Under the pieces are notes generated by a model, which had not been told where the DNA came from, did not search any database, and saw only the letters and a program-made list of their open reading frames with translations. The position numbers were made by a program, and so were the translations under genes. A stretch of DNA of 64,000 nt from Taibaiella sp. (lineage in GTDB: Bacteria > Bacteroidota > Bacteroidia > Chitinophagales > Chitinophagaceae): assembly GCA_019638495.1 (NCBI GenBank), contig JAHBTQ010000005.1, positions 62,001 through 126,000 of the forward strand, read 5' to 3'. Positions within the stretch are counted from its first letter, which is position 1. Each line of letters begins with the position of its first letter. Below are positions 17,434 to 26,499 of the stretch, piece by piece.

Positions 17434-17964
17434 ATGGGTAGTAAGGATTATTTAAATGACGAAAAAAGGAATGAAGTAGAGCCCTCCGTTGTGAATGAGT
17501 ATTTCGTTGCGTACAATTCCACCACAGCGACATCAGCAAAGGGAGCACTATTGATGATGGGTATAGAAGGAAATAAAGGAATCGCGTCAGTTGCAAACGA
17601 TAGCGACCTTATCTCTGTGATTCGGTCAGGAATTCCTCGCGCAGCCATGGATCACATGATGGAGATTGCGGATATTTCGCTTGTGGAAATGGCCGCAATT
17701 ATCCATACATCTGACCGCACATTACGTAGGTACACAGCAGCCCAAAAGCTTTCACAGGAGCAATCAGAAAGAATGGTTGAATTGGCGCGACTTTATAGCC
17801 GCGGAGAACAAGTACTTGGCTCGCTGCCAGAATTCAGAGAATGGATGAACACCCGACTGCTAGCCTTTGGCGACAAGAGGCCAAAAGAATTCCTTGACAC
17901 TTCCCTGGGCATTAACATGATCATGGATGAGCTAGGCCGAATAGAGCACGGAATTTTTGCCTGA
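17434..17964 (+). CDS. Xre/ParS-type antitoxin of a RES-Xre pair
   Basis: A 176-residue antitoxin of the Xre/MbcA/ParS group. The middle has a helix-turn-helix (about residues 75-110: DISLVEMAAIIHTSDRTLRRY) and the C-terminus has the toxin-binding DUF2384-type domain (ARLYSRGEQVLGSLPEFREWMNTRLLAFGDKRPKEFLDTSLG), whose W-MNT and P-F-D pattern is diagnostic. It should neutralise the RES toxin and repress its own promoter. Its stop codon overlaps the toxin start by one base (TGATG), typical of translational coupling. Confidence 0.9.
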   Translation: MGSKDYLNDEKRNEVEPSVVNEYFVAYNSTTATSAKGALLMMGIEGNKGIASVANDSDLISVIRSGIPRAAMDHMMEIADISLVEMAAIIHTSDRTLRRYTAAQKLSQEQSERMVELARLYSRGEQVLGSLPEFREWMNTRLLAFGDKRPKEFLDTSLGINMIMDELGRIEHGIFA

Positions 17965-18425
17965 TGCTGGTATATAGAATCAGCGATTGCAGGTTTATCG
18001 ATGACCTCTCCGGTAAGGGGGCAGCGCTCTATGGCGGCCGATGGAATAGTAAGGACACCCACATCCTCTATACCGCCCAAAGCGCTTCGCTGGCCTTGCT
18101 GGAAGCGGTCGTTCACCTCGGGAAAATGCCGCGTGCAGGCTTTTGTATGGCCACTATAGAAATACCGGATAAGCTGCCATCACCTGTAAAGCAAGAAGTT
18201 TTGCCTCCTGACTGGTGCTCGAATCCCGGACCCGATGCATTAAAGCAAATTGGAGACCGATTCATTAGCGATGGTCGGTTCCTGGCACTGCCAGTACCGT
18301 CGGTAGTAATGCCAGAAGAATACAACTACCTTTTGAACCCGGCTCATCCGCTTTTCAAGTCGGCAAAGCTGAAAAGTATAAAGCCGTTAAACATCGACGA
18401 ACGGATAATAAAAGGCAGCGCATAA
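17964..18425 (+). CDS. RES domain toxin (NAD+ phosphorylase/degrading)
   Basis: A 153-residue RES toxin. The family motif is clear: YRISD at the start, GGRWNSKDTHILYTAQSASLALLE at about residues 26-49 with the catalytic Arg and Tyr and a following Glu, and PEEYNYLLNPAHPLF near the end. RES toxins degrade NAD+ and stop growth when the antitoxin is lost. Coupled to the Xre antitoxin gene. Full length and intact. Confidence 0.92.
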   Translation: MLVYRISDCRFIDDLSGKGAALYGGRWNSKDTHILYTAQSASLALLEAVVHLGKMPRAGFCMATIEIPDKLPSPVKQEVLPPDWCSNPGPDALKQIGDRFISDGRFLALPVPSVVMPEEYNYLLNPAHPLFKSAKLKSIKPLNIDERIIKGSA

Positions 18426-18427
18426 AA

Positions 18428-18447
18428 AAAGGAGCCGAAGCTCCTTT
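18428..18447. terminator. Bidirectional terminator between RES toxin and glnS
   Basis: An 8-bp stem (AAAGGAGC/GCTCCTTT) with a CGAA tetraloop. It sits between the two convergent stops, with an A-run on the left that reads as U-run for glnS and a T-rich stretch to the right. Confidence 0.8.
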
Positions 18448-18448
18448 C

Positions 18449-20116
18449 CTAATTTTTCTTCTGCTCCTTCGCCCAGGCATCCTTTAATGTTACAGTGCGA
18501 TTAAATATTATTCTCTCTGCGGTACTATCTAAATCGACACAGAAATAACCCTTGCGCATAAACTGCATTGTGTCTCCTACACCTGCCTTCGCCAGTTCCG
18601 GCTCAATATATACTTTTGACAGTACCTGCATTGAATCCGGATTGATATGGTCTTTAAAGTCGCCTTCGGCATTCGCAGGATCCTCTACTTTAAACAAGCG
18701 ATCATATAAACGAACCTCCGCAGTTCGGGCGTGTTCCACACTAACCCAATGTATGGTCCCCTTAACAGTGAGGCCGCTGGTATCATTTCCGCTTTTACTT
18801 TCAGGCAAATATGAGCAATGCACTTCAATAACATTTCCGGCATCATCTTTCACACAACCCTCGCACTTGACAATATATGCACTCTTGAGCCGCACCATGT
18901 TTCCGGGAGTTAAGCGAAAGAACTTCTTAGGGGCTTCCTCCATAAAGTCCTCACGCTCTATCCAGAGCTCGCGACCGAATGGAATAACCCTGCTACCGGC
19001 ATTTTCGTCTTCCGGATTGTTCTCTGCAGTAAAGTTCTCCGTTGTCCCTTCGGGATAATTGGTAATTACGAGTTTAACTGGATCCAGAACGGCCATTACC
19101 CGATTAGCGGTTTTATTAAGATGCTCGCGAACGCAGAACTCTAATAGTCCGATATCTACAATATTCTCGCGTTTAGCTATACCTATTGTATCTGAGAAAC
19201 GACGGAAAGCTGCGGCTGGGTATCCCCGGCGACGCATACCACTGACTGTAGGCATACGCGGATCGTCCCAACCATTGACATGACCTTCATTCACGAGCTG
19301 CAACAACTTGCGTTTGCTCATAACCGTGTAGGTAAGGTTTCGGCGGGCAAACTCATATTGTTTTGAAGGGAAGATGCCCAACTTCTCAATGAACCAATTG
19401 TATAACGGACGGTGATGAATAAACTCGAGTGTACAAATTGAGTGTGTTATTTCCTCAATACTATCACTCTGGCCATGTGCGAAATCATACATCGGGTAGA
19501 TGCACCATTTATCTCCTGTGCGGTGATGATGCTCATGCTTAATGCGATACATAAGCGGATCTCGCAGCAACAAGTTGGGATGGGCCATATCTATCTTAGC
19601 GCGTAACGTCTTCTCGCCATCCTTGTATTTCCCGTCTTTCATTTCTTCGAACAGGCGCAGGTTCTCTTCTATCGACCTATCGCGATAGGGGCTGTTTGTC
19701 CCGGGTGCAGTGGTGGACCCTTTCATTGCGGCTATTTCGTCAGCAGTGCTATCGTCTACGTACGCAAGGCCCTTTTTAATTAGAGTGACGGCAAATTCGT
19801 ATAGCTTTTCGAAGTAGTCTGAAGCATAGAATTCATTGTCCCATTCGAAACCCAGCCACTTAATATCATTTCTGATACTTTCTACGTATTCCGTTTCTTC
19901 AGTGGTAGGGTTGGTGTCATCGAAGCGTAGGTTACATTTCCCGTTATATTTTCGGGCCAGCCCAAAATTCAGGCAAATTGACGTGGCATGACCAATGTGC
20001 AGATATCCATTGGGCTCCGGCGGAAAACGTGTGTGAACCCTGCCTCCGTGCAAACCTGCGGCTATATCCTCTTCAATTATTTCTTCAAGAAAATTTAATG
20101 ATTTTTCTTCGCTCAT
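18449..20116 (-). CDS. glnS: Glutamine--tRNA ligase
   Basis: A 555-residue class I aminoacyl-tRNA synthetase. It has [13 protein letters not shown] (HIGH at 40-43), RFDDTNP, and VMSKRKL at about 265-271 (the KMSKS equivalent), and a C-terminal anticodon-binding beta-barrel region. The motifs are GlnRS rather than GluRS type. The start is the ATG at 20116 (MSEEKSLNF); an in-frame TTG at 20137 lies inside the promoter box TACATTTG and cannot be used. Charges tRNA-Gln directly. Confidence 0.95.
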   Translation of the reverse strand: MSEEKSLNFLEEIIEEDIAAGLHGGRVHTRFPPEPNGYLHIGHATSICLNFGLARKYNGKCNLRFDDTNPTTEETEYVESIRNDIKWLGFEWDNEFYASDYFEKLYEFAVTLIKKGLAYVDDSTADEIAAMKGSTTAPGTNSPYRDRSIEENLRLFEEMKDGKYKDGEKTLRAKIDMAHPNLLLRDPLMYRIKHEHHHRTGDKWCIYPMYDFAHGQSDSIEEITHSICTLEFIHHRPLYNWFIEKLGIFPSKQYEFARRNLTYTVMSKRKLLQLVNEGHVNGWDDPRMPTVSGMRRRGYPAAAFRRFSDTIGIAKRENIVDIGLLEFCVREHLNKTANRVMAVLDPVKLVITNYPEGTTENFTAENNPEDENAGSRVIPFGRELWIEREDFMEEAPKKFFRLTPGNMVRLKSAYIVKCEGCVKDDAGNVIEVHCSYLPESKSGNDTSGLTVKGTIHWVSVEHARTAEVRLYDRLFKVEDPANAEGDFKDHINPDSMQVLSKVYIEPELAKAGVGDTMQFMRKGYFCVDLDSTAERIIFNRTVTLKDAWAKEQKKN

Positions 20117-20134
20117 CGTGTTTGTAATAGTATG

Positions 20135-20142
20135 CAAATGTA
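20135..20142 (-). promoter_or_regulatory. -7 promoter element of glnS
   Basis: TACATTTG on the minus strand, exact consensus, 18 bases before the glnS ATG. It overlaps and excludes the upstream TTG start. Confidence 0.65.
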
Positions 20143-20226
20143 CATAGGAAGCGCCGCTATTTCTATTGCCAGAATCTCCGGGAGCATTTGCAGCAAAAAG
20201 CGCTAATTTGCCTCATCGGTTTACTA

Positions 20227-21462
20227 ATGGAATTTCCTGAACGACTAGCATTTCTTTGCCATCCCTATCACCGGGGAGGTGTTACCAGGTGGATGGCAGA
20301 CGCTGCCGGCGTTGCAGCACGAAACGGAACTAAGGTTTGGTTCGTGACGGTGGAGCCTGCGCGACCTTTCTTCTCCTCCGGAGGGCGCGAGCCTATGTAC
20401 AATCTCGTAAAGGGACAGGCAGCAGGTGTGAACCTCGTAACCGAGAAAGCCGGGTATGAGTTTGAACTGGGCACCGAAGCATATCGTACATCTCGATATG
20501 TAAAGCTCATAAATAGCGGCGTACCGGATGGAACTCCCATAATTGTATCCGATGATATGGCTGTGTGGGCCGCAGCGGCGGCTGTTGCGGACAGGTACCC
20601 GATGGTAGGCGTTTTACACGGCGACCAGGACTACTATGCCGACAAAGCTGCGCGTTTTGAGAAACAACTTGCGGCTGCAGTTTGCGTGTCCTCAAGGGTA
20701 AAAAAGCGACTCATTGAGCGCTGCCCGGACCTGGACAGATCAAAAATTCATGTTATCCCGTGCGGCATTGAACTGCCCAAAATTCAACGACGCGAATTTT
20801 CCGATGGAAAACTGCGCCTGGGATTTGTGGGTCGGATTACAGATTACGAAAAACGCGGTTATGACGTTGTTACCATCTGCACGGAGCTACACAAGCGCGG
20901 CATTGATTTTTTGCTAAAGATCGTAGGTAGCAGCAAAGAGGCAGAACGGGAATATGGTCAAAAGTTCCGCGAAGGGGGTGTAAGCGACGCCGTATACTTT
21001 GTGGGCTGGCAACCGGCGAAGGAAGTTGAGAAGATCTTATCGGACACGGATATTGTCATCCTTACGTCCAACTCAGAAGGAATGCCACTGGTGATGATGG
21101 AAGCCCTGGGAGCGGGATGCGGTTTTGTGGGTACACGAGTAAGCGGGATTGAAGACTACGAGCAGCATCCGCTGGCCCAAAACTGCGTACGCGTCTATAC
21201 TGTGGGCGATACGGCCGAAGGGGCAAGCCAAATAGCCGAACTTGCAAAAGTGGACGCAAGACAACGCGCAAAGGATGCACGTGCAATCGCAGAAACAGAG
21301 TTTACGATGGATAAATGCCTTGAGCGCTACGCTACCGCGCTGCGCGCTGTGCAATGTAGGGCTGCTGCCTACCCCATTCCGCCTATGAATGCACAACTAA
21401 ATACCCAATCCCATTTGCGTGCCGTGGTCCGATACATTCGCCTGAAGCTGGCCGGAAAATAA
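20227..21462 (+). CDS. GT4-type glycosyltransferase
   Basis: A 411-residue glycosyltransferase with the GT-B fold. The N-terminal domain has HPYHRGGVTRWMADAA, the GGV type loop after strand 1. The C-terminal domain has LGFVGRITDYEKRGYDVV and the nucleotide-sugar site VILTSNSEGMPLVMMEALGAG with the conserved E-x7-E pattern of GT4. It transfers a sugar from an activated donor to a cell-surface glycan or lipid; the substrate cannot be told. The ATG at 20227 is preferred over a TTG at 20188. It precedes a CDP-sugar cassette but is separated from it by an opposing gene. Confidence 0.85.
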   Translation: MEFPERLAFLCHPYHRGGVTRWMADAAGVAARNGTKVWFVTVEPARPFFSSGGREPMYNLVKGQAAGVNLVTEKAGYEFELGTEAYRTSRYVKLINSGVPDGTPIIVSDDMAVWAAAAAVADRYPMVGVLHGDQDYYADKAARFEKQLAAAVCVSSRVKKRLIERCPDLDRSKIHVIPCGIELPKIQRREFSDGKLRLGFVGRITDYEKRGYDVVTICTELHKRGIDFLLKIVGSSKEAEREYGQKFREGGVSDAVYFVGWQPAKEVEKILSDTDIVILTSNSEGMPLVMMEALGAGCGFVGTRVSGIEDYEQHPLAQNCVRVYTVGDTAEGASQIAELAKVDARQRAKDARAIAETEFTMDKCLERYATALRAVQCRAAAYPIPPMNAQLNTQSHLRAVVRYIRLKLAGK

Positions 21463-21464
21463 AA

Positions 21465-21486
21465 GACCTCCATTTGCATGGAGGTC
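21465..21486. terminator. Bidirectional terminator
   Basis: A perfect 9-bp stem GACCTCCAT/ATGGAGGTC with loop TTGC, between the convergent glycosyltransferase and DUF3276 genes. Confidence 0.75.
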
Positions 21487-21511
21487 CGGAAATATCGCGA
21501 TATCAATTTTA

Positions 21512-21925
21512 TTACATTTTCCACTCATCAACCGATGAATTATCATCAGATGAGGTAACCACTGGCATTTCGTCGCTTACTGTGGTCAGTGGCATACTTC
21601 CCTCCTCATTCTCCTGATCATGGTTGAACGCGTCGAAGTCGAAATTTGGCATGAGATCGGTCTTCACATAGTTGATAGTTTCTGTGAGACCAGCCAAAAA
21701 TTTGTTGAAATCTTCTTTGTAAAGGAACATTTTGTGGCGATCATAGCCATTGTCGTCGAAACGCTTCTTGCTTTCAGTGATGGTAATGAAATAGTCATTG
21801 CCGCGAGTAGACCTTACATCAAAAAAATAAGTTCGCCTTTTACCTGCTTTTATACGTTTGCTATACAGACTCTCGTTACGGCCTTCGCCCCTGCTTTCGT
21901 CAAAATTTTTGTTATCGTACGACAC
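21512..21925 (-). CDS. DUF3276 (PUR-alpha-like) nucleic acid-binding protein
   Basis: About 137 residues of the Bacteroidota DUF3276 family, related to PUR-alpha single-strand nucleic-acid-binding proteins. The core is SKRIKAGKRRTYFFDVRSTRGNDYFITITESKKRF followed by HKMFLYKEDFNKFLAGLTETI; the tail is acidic. I place the start at the GTG at 21925 (giving MSYDNKNF, the usual beginning), because an upstream GTG at 21955 overlaps the -7 box TAAATTTG (21962-21955). Exact cellular role unknown. Confidence 0.85.
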   Translation of the reverse strand: MSYDNKNFDESRGEGRNESLYSKRIKAGKRRTYFFDVRSTRGNDYFITITESKKRFDDNGYDRHKMFLYKEDFNKFLAGLTETINYVKTDLMPNFDFDAFNHDQENEEGSMPLTTVSDEMPVVTSSDDNSSVDEWKM

Positions 21926-21954
21926 AATTCGGTTTTTTTGTGATGAATAGGACA

Positions 21955-21962
21955 CAAATTTA
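21955..21962 (-). promoter_or_regulatory. -7 promoter element of DUF3276 gene
   Basis: TAAATTTG on the minus strand, exact consensus; transcription would begin near 21948, leaving about 23 bases before the GTG start at 21925. Confidence 0.6.
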
Positions 21963-22109
21963 ACTAATCACATAAACTATCCAAATAATTTTCAAGCATC
22001 TCAAACTATGTGAAAATTAGGTGGATAGCGCAATACAGGCGATAGCGAAGCACTTAAAATTTGCGGGTTAAGTCTCCTTAATTTGTGCAAACCCTACTTT
22101 TTAAACCTT

Positions 22110-22117
22110 TATATTTG
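22110..22117 (+). promoter_or_regulatory. -7 promoter element of rfbF and its long leader
   Basis: TATATTTG, exact consensus, with a TTTG at 22082-22085 upstream. It leaves an untranslated leader of about 115 bases before rfbF, much longer than the leaders of neighbours, with GC-rich short inverted repeats (for example around TTCCGGAA and CCGG). A regulatory role of the leader is possible but not shown. Confidence 0.5.
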
Positions 22118-22238
22118 TTGCCGAAGATTGCGCTTCCGGAATGACCATGCCGGTGGCTGATTTTCATCAAAAAGCTGCCTGCGGTTCCCGGCATCCGCAA
22201 ACGCACAGGACCTGCCGGAAGAAAATAAAAACGTACTG

Positions 22239-23012
22239 ATGAAAGTAGTAATCTTTGCCGGTGGCAGGGGCACACGCATATCGGAAGAATCGACGCTGAG
22301 GCCAAAGCCTATGATAGAAATAGGAGGCAAGCCCATCCTTTGGCACATCATGAAGTCGTATGCGGCCTATGGGCACACAGAATTCGTCATTTGCCTCGGC
22401 TACAAAGCACATGTGGTGAAAGAGTATTTTGTAAACTACTTTCTGCACAATGCAGATGTAACGGTAGACCTGTCGAACAATTCGCTGGAAGTACATAAGA
22501 ACTCCGCAGAACCCTTCAAAATTTCACTGATTGATACGGGTCTTGACACCATGACGGCAGGCCGCCTGAAAAGAGTACTGCCCTATGTGGGCAATGAGAC
22601 GTTTATGCTCACCTATGGCGACGGCGTATGCGATGTAAACATTGACAACCTGGTTCGCTTCCACAAAGAAAGCGGCAAGATTTGCACCATGACAGCCATA
22701 CAGGCTACAAGTCGCTTTGGTGTAATAAAAATGGAAGAAAACGGCACGATAGACAGCTTTGAAGAAAAGCCAGAAGATTCCGGCACCTGGATAAATGGGG
22801 GCTTTTTTGTGATAGAGCCCGGCATAGCCAAATACCTTCACGACGATGCAGATGACATCATGTGGGAGCGGCAACCGATGATGGACCTGGCGGCCGACAA
22901 ACAGATATCCGCTTACCGCCATCACGGCTTCTGGAAATGTATGGACACCCTGCGCGACAAAGAGGAACTGGAACAAATGTGGCAAACACAACCCCTATGG
23001 AAAAAATGGTAA
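22239..23012 (+). CDS. rfbF: Glucose-1-phosphate cytidylyltransferase
   Basis: A 257-residue nucleotidyltransferase that makes CDP-glucose from CTP and glucose 1-phosphate. It has the N-terminal AGGRGTRISEESTLRPKPMIEIGGKPILWHIM motif, where GTR-[IL]-x-EE and RPKPM are typical of RfbF rather than RmlA. VICLGYKAHVVKEYF and the C-terminal GFWKCMDTLRDKEELEQMW, a hallmark of this subfamily, are also present. It overlaps the start of rfbG by 16 bases. First enzyme of the CDP-6-deoxyhexose route. Confidence 0.95.
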   Translation: MKVVIFAGGRGTRISEESTLRPKPMIEIGGKPILWHIMKSYAAYGHTEFVICLGYKAHVVKEYFVNYFLHNADVTVDLSNNSLEVHKNSAEPFKISLIDTGLDTMTAGRLKRVLPYVGNETFMLTYGDGVCDVNIDNLVRFHKESGKICTMTAIQATSRFGVIKMEENGTIDSFEEKPEDSGTWINGGFFVIEPGIAKYLHDDADDIMWERQPMMDLAADKQISAYRHHGFWKCMDTLRDKEELEQMWQTQPLWKKW

Positions 23013-24082
23013 ACGCTGAATTTCTAAGGGGAGCTTACAAGGATAAGAAGGTTTTCTTAACCGGGCATACAGGCTTTAAGGGTGCGTGGATGCTGCAGAT
23101 ATTGCAGTGGCTGGGAGCAAACGTGAAGGGCTATTCGCTGGCGCCGGAGAAGCTAAATGACCTATACGTGCAGATAGAAGGCGACAAGCTGTGCTACAGC
23201 TCTGTGATCGCGGATGTTTGTGACAAGCAGAAACTACAGACAGAACTGGTAAGGTTTGAACCGGATTATGTATTTCACCTGGGTGCACAGGCACTGGTGC
23301 GCAGGGGGTATGATATGCCATCCTACACATTTATGGTGAACGCACAGGGCACAGCTCATGTACTGGATGCCATGAGGCTACTTCCCAATCCTGCTGTGGG
23401 GGTAATGATAACCACGGACAAAGTTTACGACAACCCGGAGCGGGGGCTTCCATTCTCCGAAGATGATAAGCTGGGCGGATACGACCCCTACTCAGCAAGT
23501 AAGGCGTCGGCTGAGATCGTTATTGACTCCTACCGCCGTTCTTTTTTTAACCCGGCTACCTACCCCAACCACCAAAAATCAATAGCGGCGGCACGTGCCG
23601 GTAATGTGATAGGCGGTGGCGATTATTCAGACGACAGGATCGTGGCTGACATTGTGCGGGCACTTTCGTTCAATGAAACGGTGGGGCTACGCAATCCCGC
23701 ATCGGTGAGGCCGTGGCAGCATGTACTGGAGCCGCTCGGCGCCTACCTGCTATTGGGAGCCCGTATGACAGAGGACCCGGTGAAGTATAGCACAGCATAC
23801 AACTTCGGGCCGAATCCGGAAGATATGCTCACGGTAGAGGAACTGACCAAAGAGTTCATTCAGCATTACGGAAATGGTGACTACAAAGACACATCAGACA
23901 GCAAAGCGGTGCACGAAGCAAAGCTGCTGCTGCTGAATAGTGAAAAAGCTAAACGCGAACTGGGCTGGCAGTCTACCCTGGACGCAAGAACGGCGATACG
24001 CTGGACTGCTGAGTGGTATGCCGACAAGCACCACAGCGCGCGCGAAAAATGCATGCAGCAGATAGAAACTTATTTTGGTTAA
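22997..24082 (+). CDS. rfbG: CDP-glucose 4,6-dehydratase
   Basis: A 361-residue short-chain dehydrogenase that converts CDP-glucose to CDP-4-dehydro-6-deoxyglucose. Visible are the NAD-binding FLTGHTGFKGAWM near the start, TTDKVYDN (the catalytic Thr/Asp), and DPYSASKASAEIV with the YxxxK pair, as well as RAGNVIGGGDYSDDRIVADIVRA, typical of RfbG. Start at 22997 (MEKMVNAEF), or 23006; both lie in the rfbF 3' end. An in-frame extension to 22862 is entirely inside rfbF and was rejected. Confidence 0.95.
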   Translation: MEKMVNAEFLRGAYKDKKVFLTGHTGFKGAWMLQILQWLGANVKGYSLAPEKLNDLYVQIEGDKLCYSSVIADVCDKQKLQTELVRFEPDYVFHLGAQALVRRGYDMPSYTFMVNAQGTAHVLDAMRLLPNPAVGVMITTDKVYDNPERGLPFSEDDKLGGYDPYSASKASAEIVIDSYRRSFFNPATYPNHQKSIAAARAGNVIGGGDYSDDRIVADIVRALSFNETVGLRNPASVRPWQHVLEPLGAYLLLGARMTEDPVKYSTAYNFGPNPEDMLTVEELTKEFIQHYGNGDYKDTSDSKAVHEAKLLLLNSEKAKRELGWQSTLDARTAIRWTAEWYADKHHSAREKCMQQIETYFG

Positions 24083-24148
24083 ACAACGCTACTCAGTGTG
24101 CGTTTACCTGATTATTTAATTACTTAGTCCCGGGTCCAAGAAGTAACA

Positions 24149-24685
24149 ATGGAAACAGTTGACGTCCTTAATGGTGCAAAACTCATAAGCCTGCCTGCGT
24201 CAAGCGATCTGCGGGGAAATTTCATAAAGACGTTTCATGAATCGTCATTTGCAAAAGCAGGGATAGAGTTTACCCTACGCGAGAGCTATTATTCGTTCTC
24301 ACACAAAGATGTGATCCGAGGCATGCACTTTCAACTGCCACCACATGATCATAGCAAGATCGTTTTCTGCCCTGTGGGTCGCATCATGGATGTAATTGTA
24401 GACCTGCGCCGCTCATCACCGACTTACGGTCAGCACTATGCATCAGAGCTCTCTGCAGATAATCACAAGGCATACTTCATACCTGAAGGCTTTGCGCATG
24501 GATTTAAAGCACTAACTGAGAATGCAATGACCTACTACCTTGTATCTACAGAGTACAATGGTGCCCACGACACGGGTATAAGCTACGATAGCATTGGCTA
24601 TGACTGGCAGGTGAGCGCTCCTATCCTCTCAGCAAGAGATCTTTCCTTTGGGAGCCTGGCAGATTTTAGGTCCCCGTTTGAGTAG
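24149..24685 (+). CDS. dTDP-4-dehydrorhamnose 3,5-epimerase-like cupin enzyme
   Basis: A 178-residue cupin of the RmlC family. It has LRESYYSFSHKDVIRGMHFQLPPHDHSKIV, matching the RmlC RGLHYQ..P motif with the catalytic His, then VDLRRSSPTYGQHYASELSADNHKAYFIPEGFAHGFKAL. RmlC enzymes epimerise C3 and/or C5 of nucleotide 4-keto-6-deoxy sugars. Its place right after rfbF-rfbG suggests a CDP-linked rather than dTDP-linked substrate, making this a possible CDP-4-keto-6-deoxyhexose epimerase. That specificity is inference. Confidence 0.8.
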   Translation: METVDVLNGAKLISLPASSDLRGNFIKTFHESSFAKAGIEFTLRESYYSFSHKDVIRGMHFQLPPHDHSKIVFCPVGRIMDVIVDLRRSSPTYGQHYASELSADNHKAYFIPEGFAHGFKALTENAMTYYLVSTEYNGAHDTGISYDSIGYDWQVSAPILSARDLSFGSLADFRSPFE

Positions 24686-24719
24686 CATTGTCTCCGGATT
24701 CGCGGCTACGCCGGCATTA

Positions 24720-25370
24720 TCACCTTGGGCCCATATCAAGCATAGCCTTCTGTAACTTGTCAGCTGACGCGCGGTATTCAATGTTATACTTTGGCGAGGT
24801 GTATTTGTATCGGGCATCGCCTATTGCATCTGCCTGCGGGCTTAGTATTGGTCTGGGTTTGGAGTAAGACACCTGGTTCATGTCCCTATCGCACACCACC
24901 CACACTTTACCAAAGTGTGTATCAAAATCTGCGTCGTCGCCTTCACTCCTCAGGTATCCTGTGCGACGTATACGTGCCTTCGGATAGCCGTAATAGACGA
25001 TCTGGAATTCTTTTCCTTTTATCGGATTGTGCCGTTGAACCTCATCATCTGCATTGATCAGCACACCATCAAGGTGGTTGTGTTGCACAGATGCCAGGTT
25101 AGTATCAATAAAAAAGTATACAGGATAGGCAGTAAAATGATCCCGAAAATCATTGCGTATGGCCCTGAATACGCCATGCAGGTCTTTATCAAGTTGCGCC
25201 ATGGCTGCCTCGTCATTCGCTGCCTTCAAAGCTTTCATGCGATTTTGCTCGGAGGATAGTTGAACAAGTACAACCTCAGGGCGCCAAATGGGTTTTACAT
25301 TCTGGGCAGAGACATGGAAGGCCAGGCAAAAAACTAAGGCCAGCAATGAGAGAAAGGGAATATAGCGCAT
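24720..25370 (-). CDS. Secreted protein of unknown function
   Basis: A 216-residue protein with a clear signal peptide (MRYIPFLSLLALVFCLAFHVSAQ). The mature part has a helical LSSEQNRMKALKAANDEAAMAQLDKDLHGVFRAIRNDF region, then a beta-rich region with VYFFIDTNLASVQHNHLDGVLINADDEVQRHNPIKGKEFQIVYYGYP. I do not recognise the family. The -7 box TATATTTG (25384-25377) puts the transcript start at about 25370, so the second of two ATGs is used and the mRNA is probably leaderless. Confidence 0.7.
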   Translation of the reverse strand: MRYIPFLSLLALVFCLAFHVSAQNVKPIWRPEVVLVQLSSEQNRMKALKAANDEAAMAQLDKDLHGVFRAIRNDFRDHFTAYPVYFFIDTNLASVQHNHLDGVLINADDEVQRHNPIKGKEFQIVYYGYPKARIRRTGYLRSEGDDADFDTHFGKVWVVCDRDMNQVSYSKPRPILSPQADAIGDARYKYTSPKYNIEYRASADKLQKAMLDMGPR

Positions 25371-25376
25371 CATTCA

Positions 25377-25384
25377 CAAATATA
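25377..25384 (-). promoter_or_regulatory. -7 promoter element of secreted protein gene
   Basis: TATATTTG on the minus strand, exact consensus, with the ATG at 25370 at the predicted transcript start. Confidence 0.6.
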
Positions 25385-25505
25385 CATATATCACTCAGCG
25401 GGCAAAAGGGTACATATAAGGTGAAATCCACGCGCAATTCCACTACGTCAGCAAGCGTTTATTGAATCTTCTGCAGACTGCTTACCTTCGCCCAAAGAAC
25501 GGAAG

Positions 25506-26489
25506 TTGCTCCGCATTTTTAGAAATAACAGCCCATTTACGGTCCTTGTGCTCTTTATCTTTACGCTCGTCGTAAAGTCCCCGGCACTTTTTCATCCGGT
25601 TGCGCCAGACGCGATAGCGGGCCATTTCCTGTATAACTACTTTTTGCGGGTCATTGACGTCATTTTTAGACACGCGGGCTTCCCATATGCATTGCTTTCA
25701 GTAATAATGCTGTTCACGCAGTCAATTTATATCAAGGCAATCGCCTCCAGGCACAAGCTATTTCCACGGCCTACGTATATACCCTCTTTTGTGTTCCTGC
25801 TGCTCACTTCCATCTACCCACCGTTTAACGGCTTTAGCGAAACACTGTTGCTAAACTGGTTGCTTCTCGGCTCGGTAGATGCCATGTTCAGCTTCACACA
25901 GACCACCCAACCGCGAAAGCTCATCTACAATGCCGGCTTTCTGCTGTGTGTGGCGGCACTATTCCAGTTTTCTGCATTGGCGTTTTTCCTGCTATTGCTC
26001 GTGAGTATGGTGTTGTTTCGCCCCTTTAACCTAGGTGAATGGAGCGTGGCATTCATGGGATATGTGACACCCCTATACTTTGTAGCGGGTATTTTATTCC
26101 TTGCTGACAGATTGTACCTGTTTCGCTCCTGGCCTCACCTTGGCCTCTCTATCACTGCCAATGTTGTTTCCCCGTTTTACCTGATCATCACCATTGCAGG
26201 CATAGTAATATTATCGGGAACCGGAATATTTGCAATGCGGCAAAACGTGGCCTTGAGCAATATCTACGTTCGACGCGACTGGACAGCCATATCATTCTAC
26301 TTCATTATATCTACTTTTGTTGCTATACTCACTGACAATACGCTACGCAGCGCCTGGCTTATCGTGATGCCGGCATTGAGTATCATTATATCACACGGCC
26401 TTTTGCTTGAAAAGAACAAGCGGTTTAGTAATTTTATCTTTTATTTCTCTTTAGGGTTCCTGGCCATGTGCCTGTGGCTGTATAAATGA
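25506..26489 (+). CDS. DUF6427 family multi-pass membrane protein
   Basis: A 327-residue integral membrane protein with about 8-9 hydrophobic helices. The pattern matches the Bacteroidota family DUF6427: an N-terminal RIFRNNSPFTVLVLFIFTLVV, a FLLLTSIYPPFNGFSETLLLNWLLL loop, and FSALAFFLLLLVSMVLFRPFNLGEW. Family function unknown. The start is a TTG at 25506, just after a near -7 box (TACCTTCG at 25483-25490). It lies 10 bases before purQ and may share its transcript. Confidence 0.75.
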   Translation: MLRIFRNNSPFTVLVLFIFTLVVKSPALFHPVAPDAIAGHFLYNYFLRVIDVIFRHAGFPYALLSVIMLFTQSIYIKAIASRHKLFPRPTYIPSFVFLLLTSIYPPFNGFSETLLLNWLLLGSVDAMFSFTQTTQPRKLIYNAGFLLCVAALFQFSALAFFLLLLVSMVLFRPFNLGEWSVAFMGYVTPLYFVAGILFLADRLYLFRSWPHLGLSITANVVSPFYLIITIAGIVILSGTGIFAMRQNVALSNIYVRRDWTAISFYFIISTFVAILTDNTLRSAWLIVMPALSIIISHGLLLEKNKRFSNFIFYFSLGFLAMCLWLYK

Positions 26490-26499
26490 CCATTTTTAA

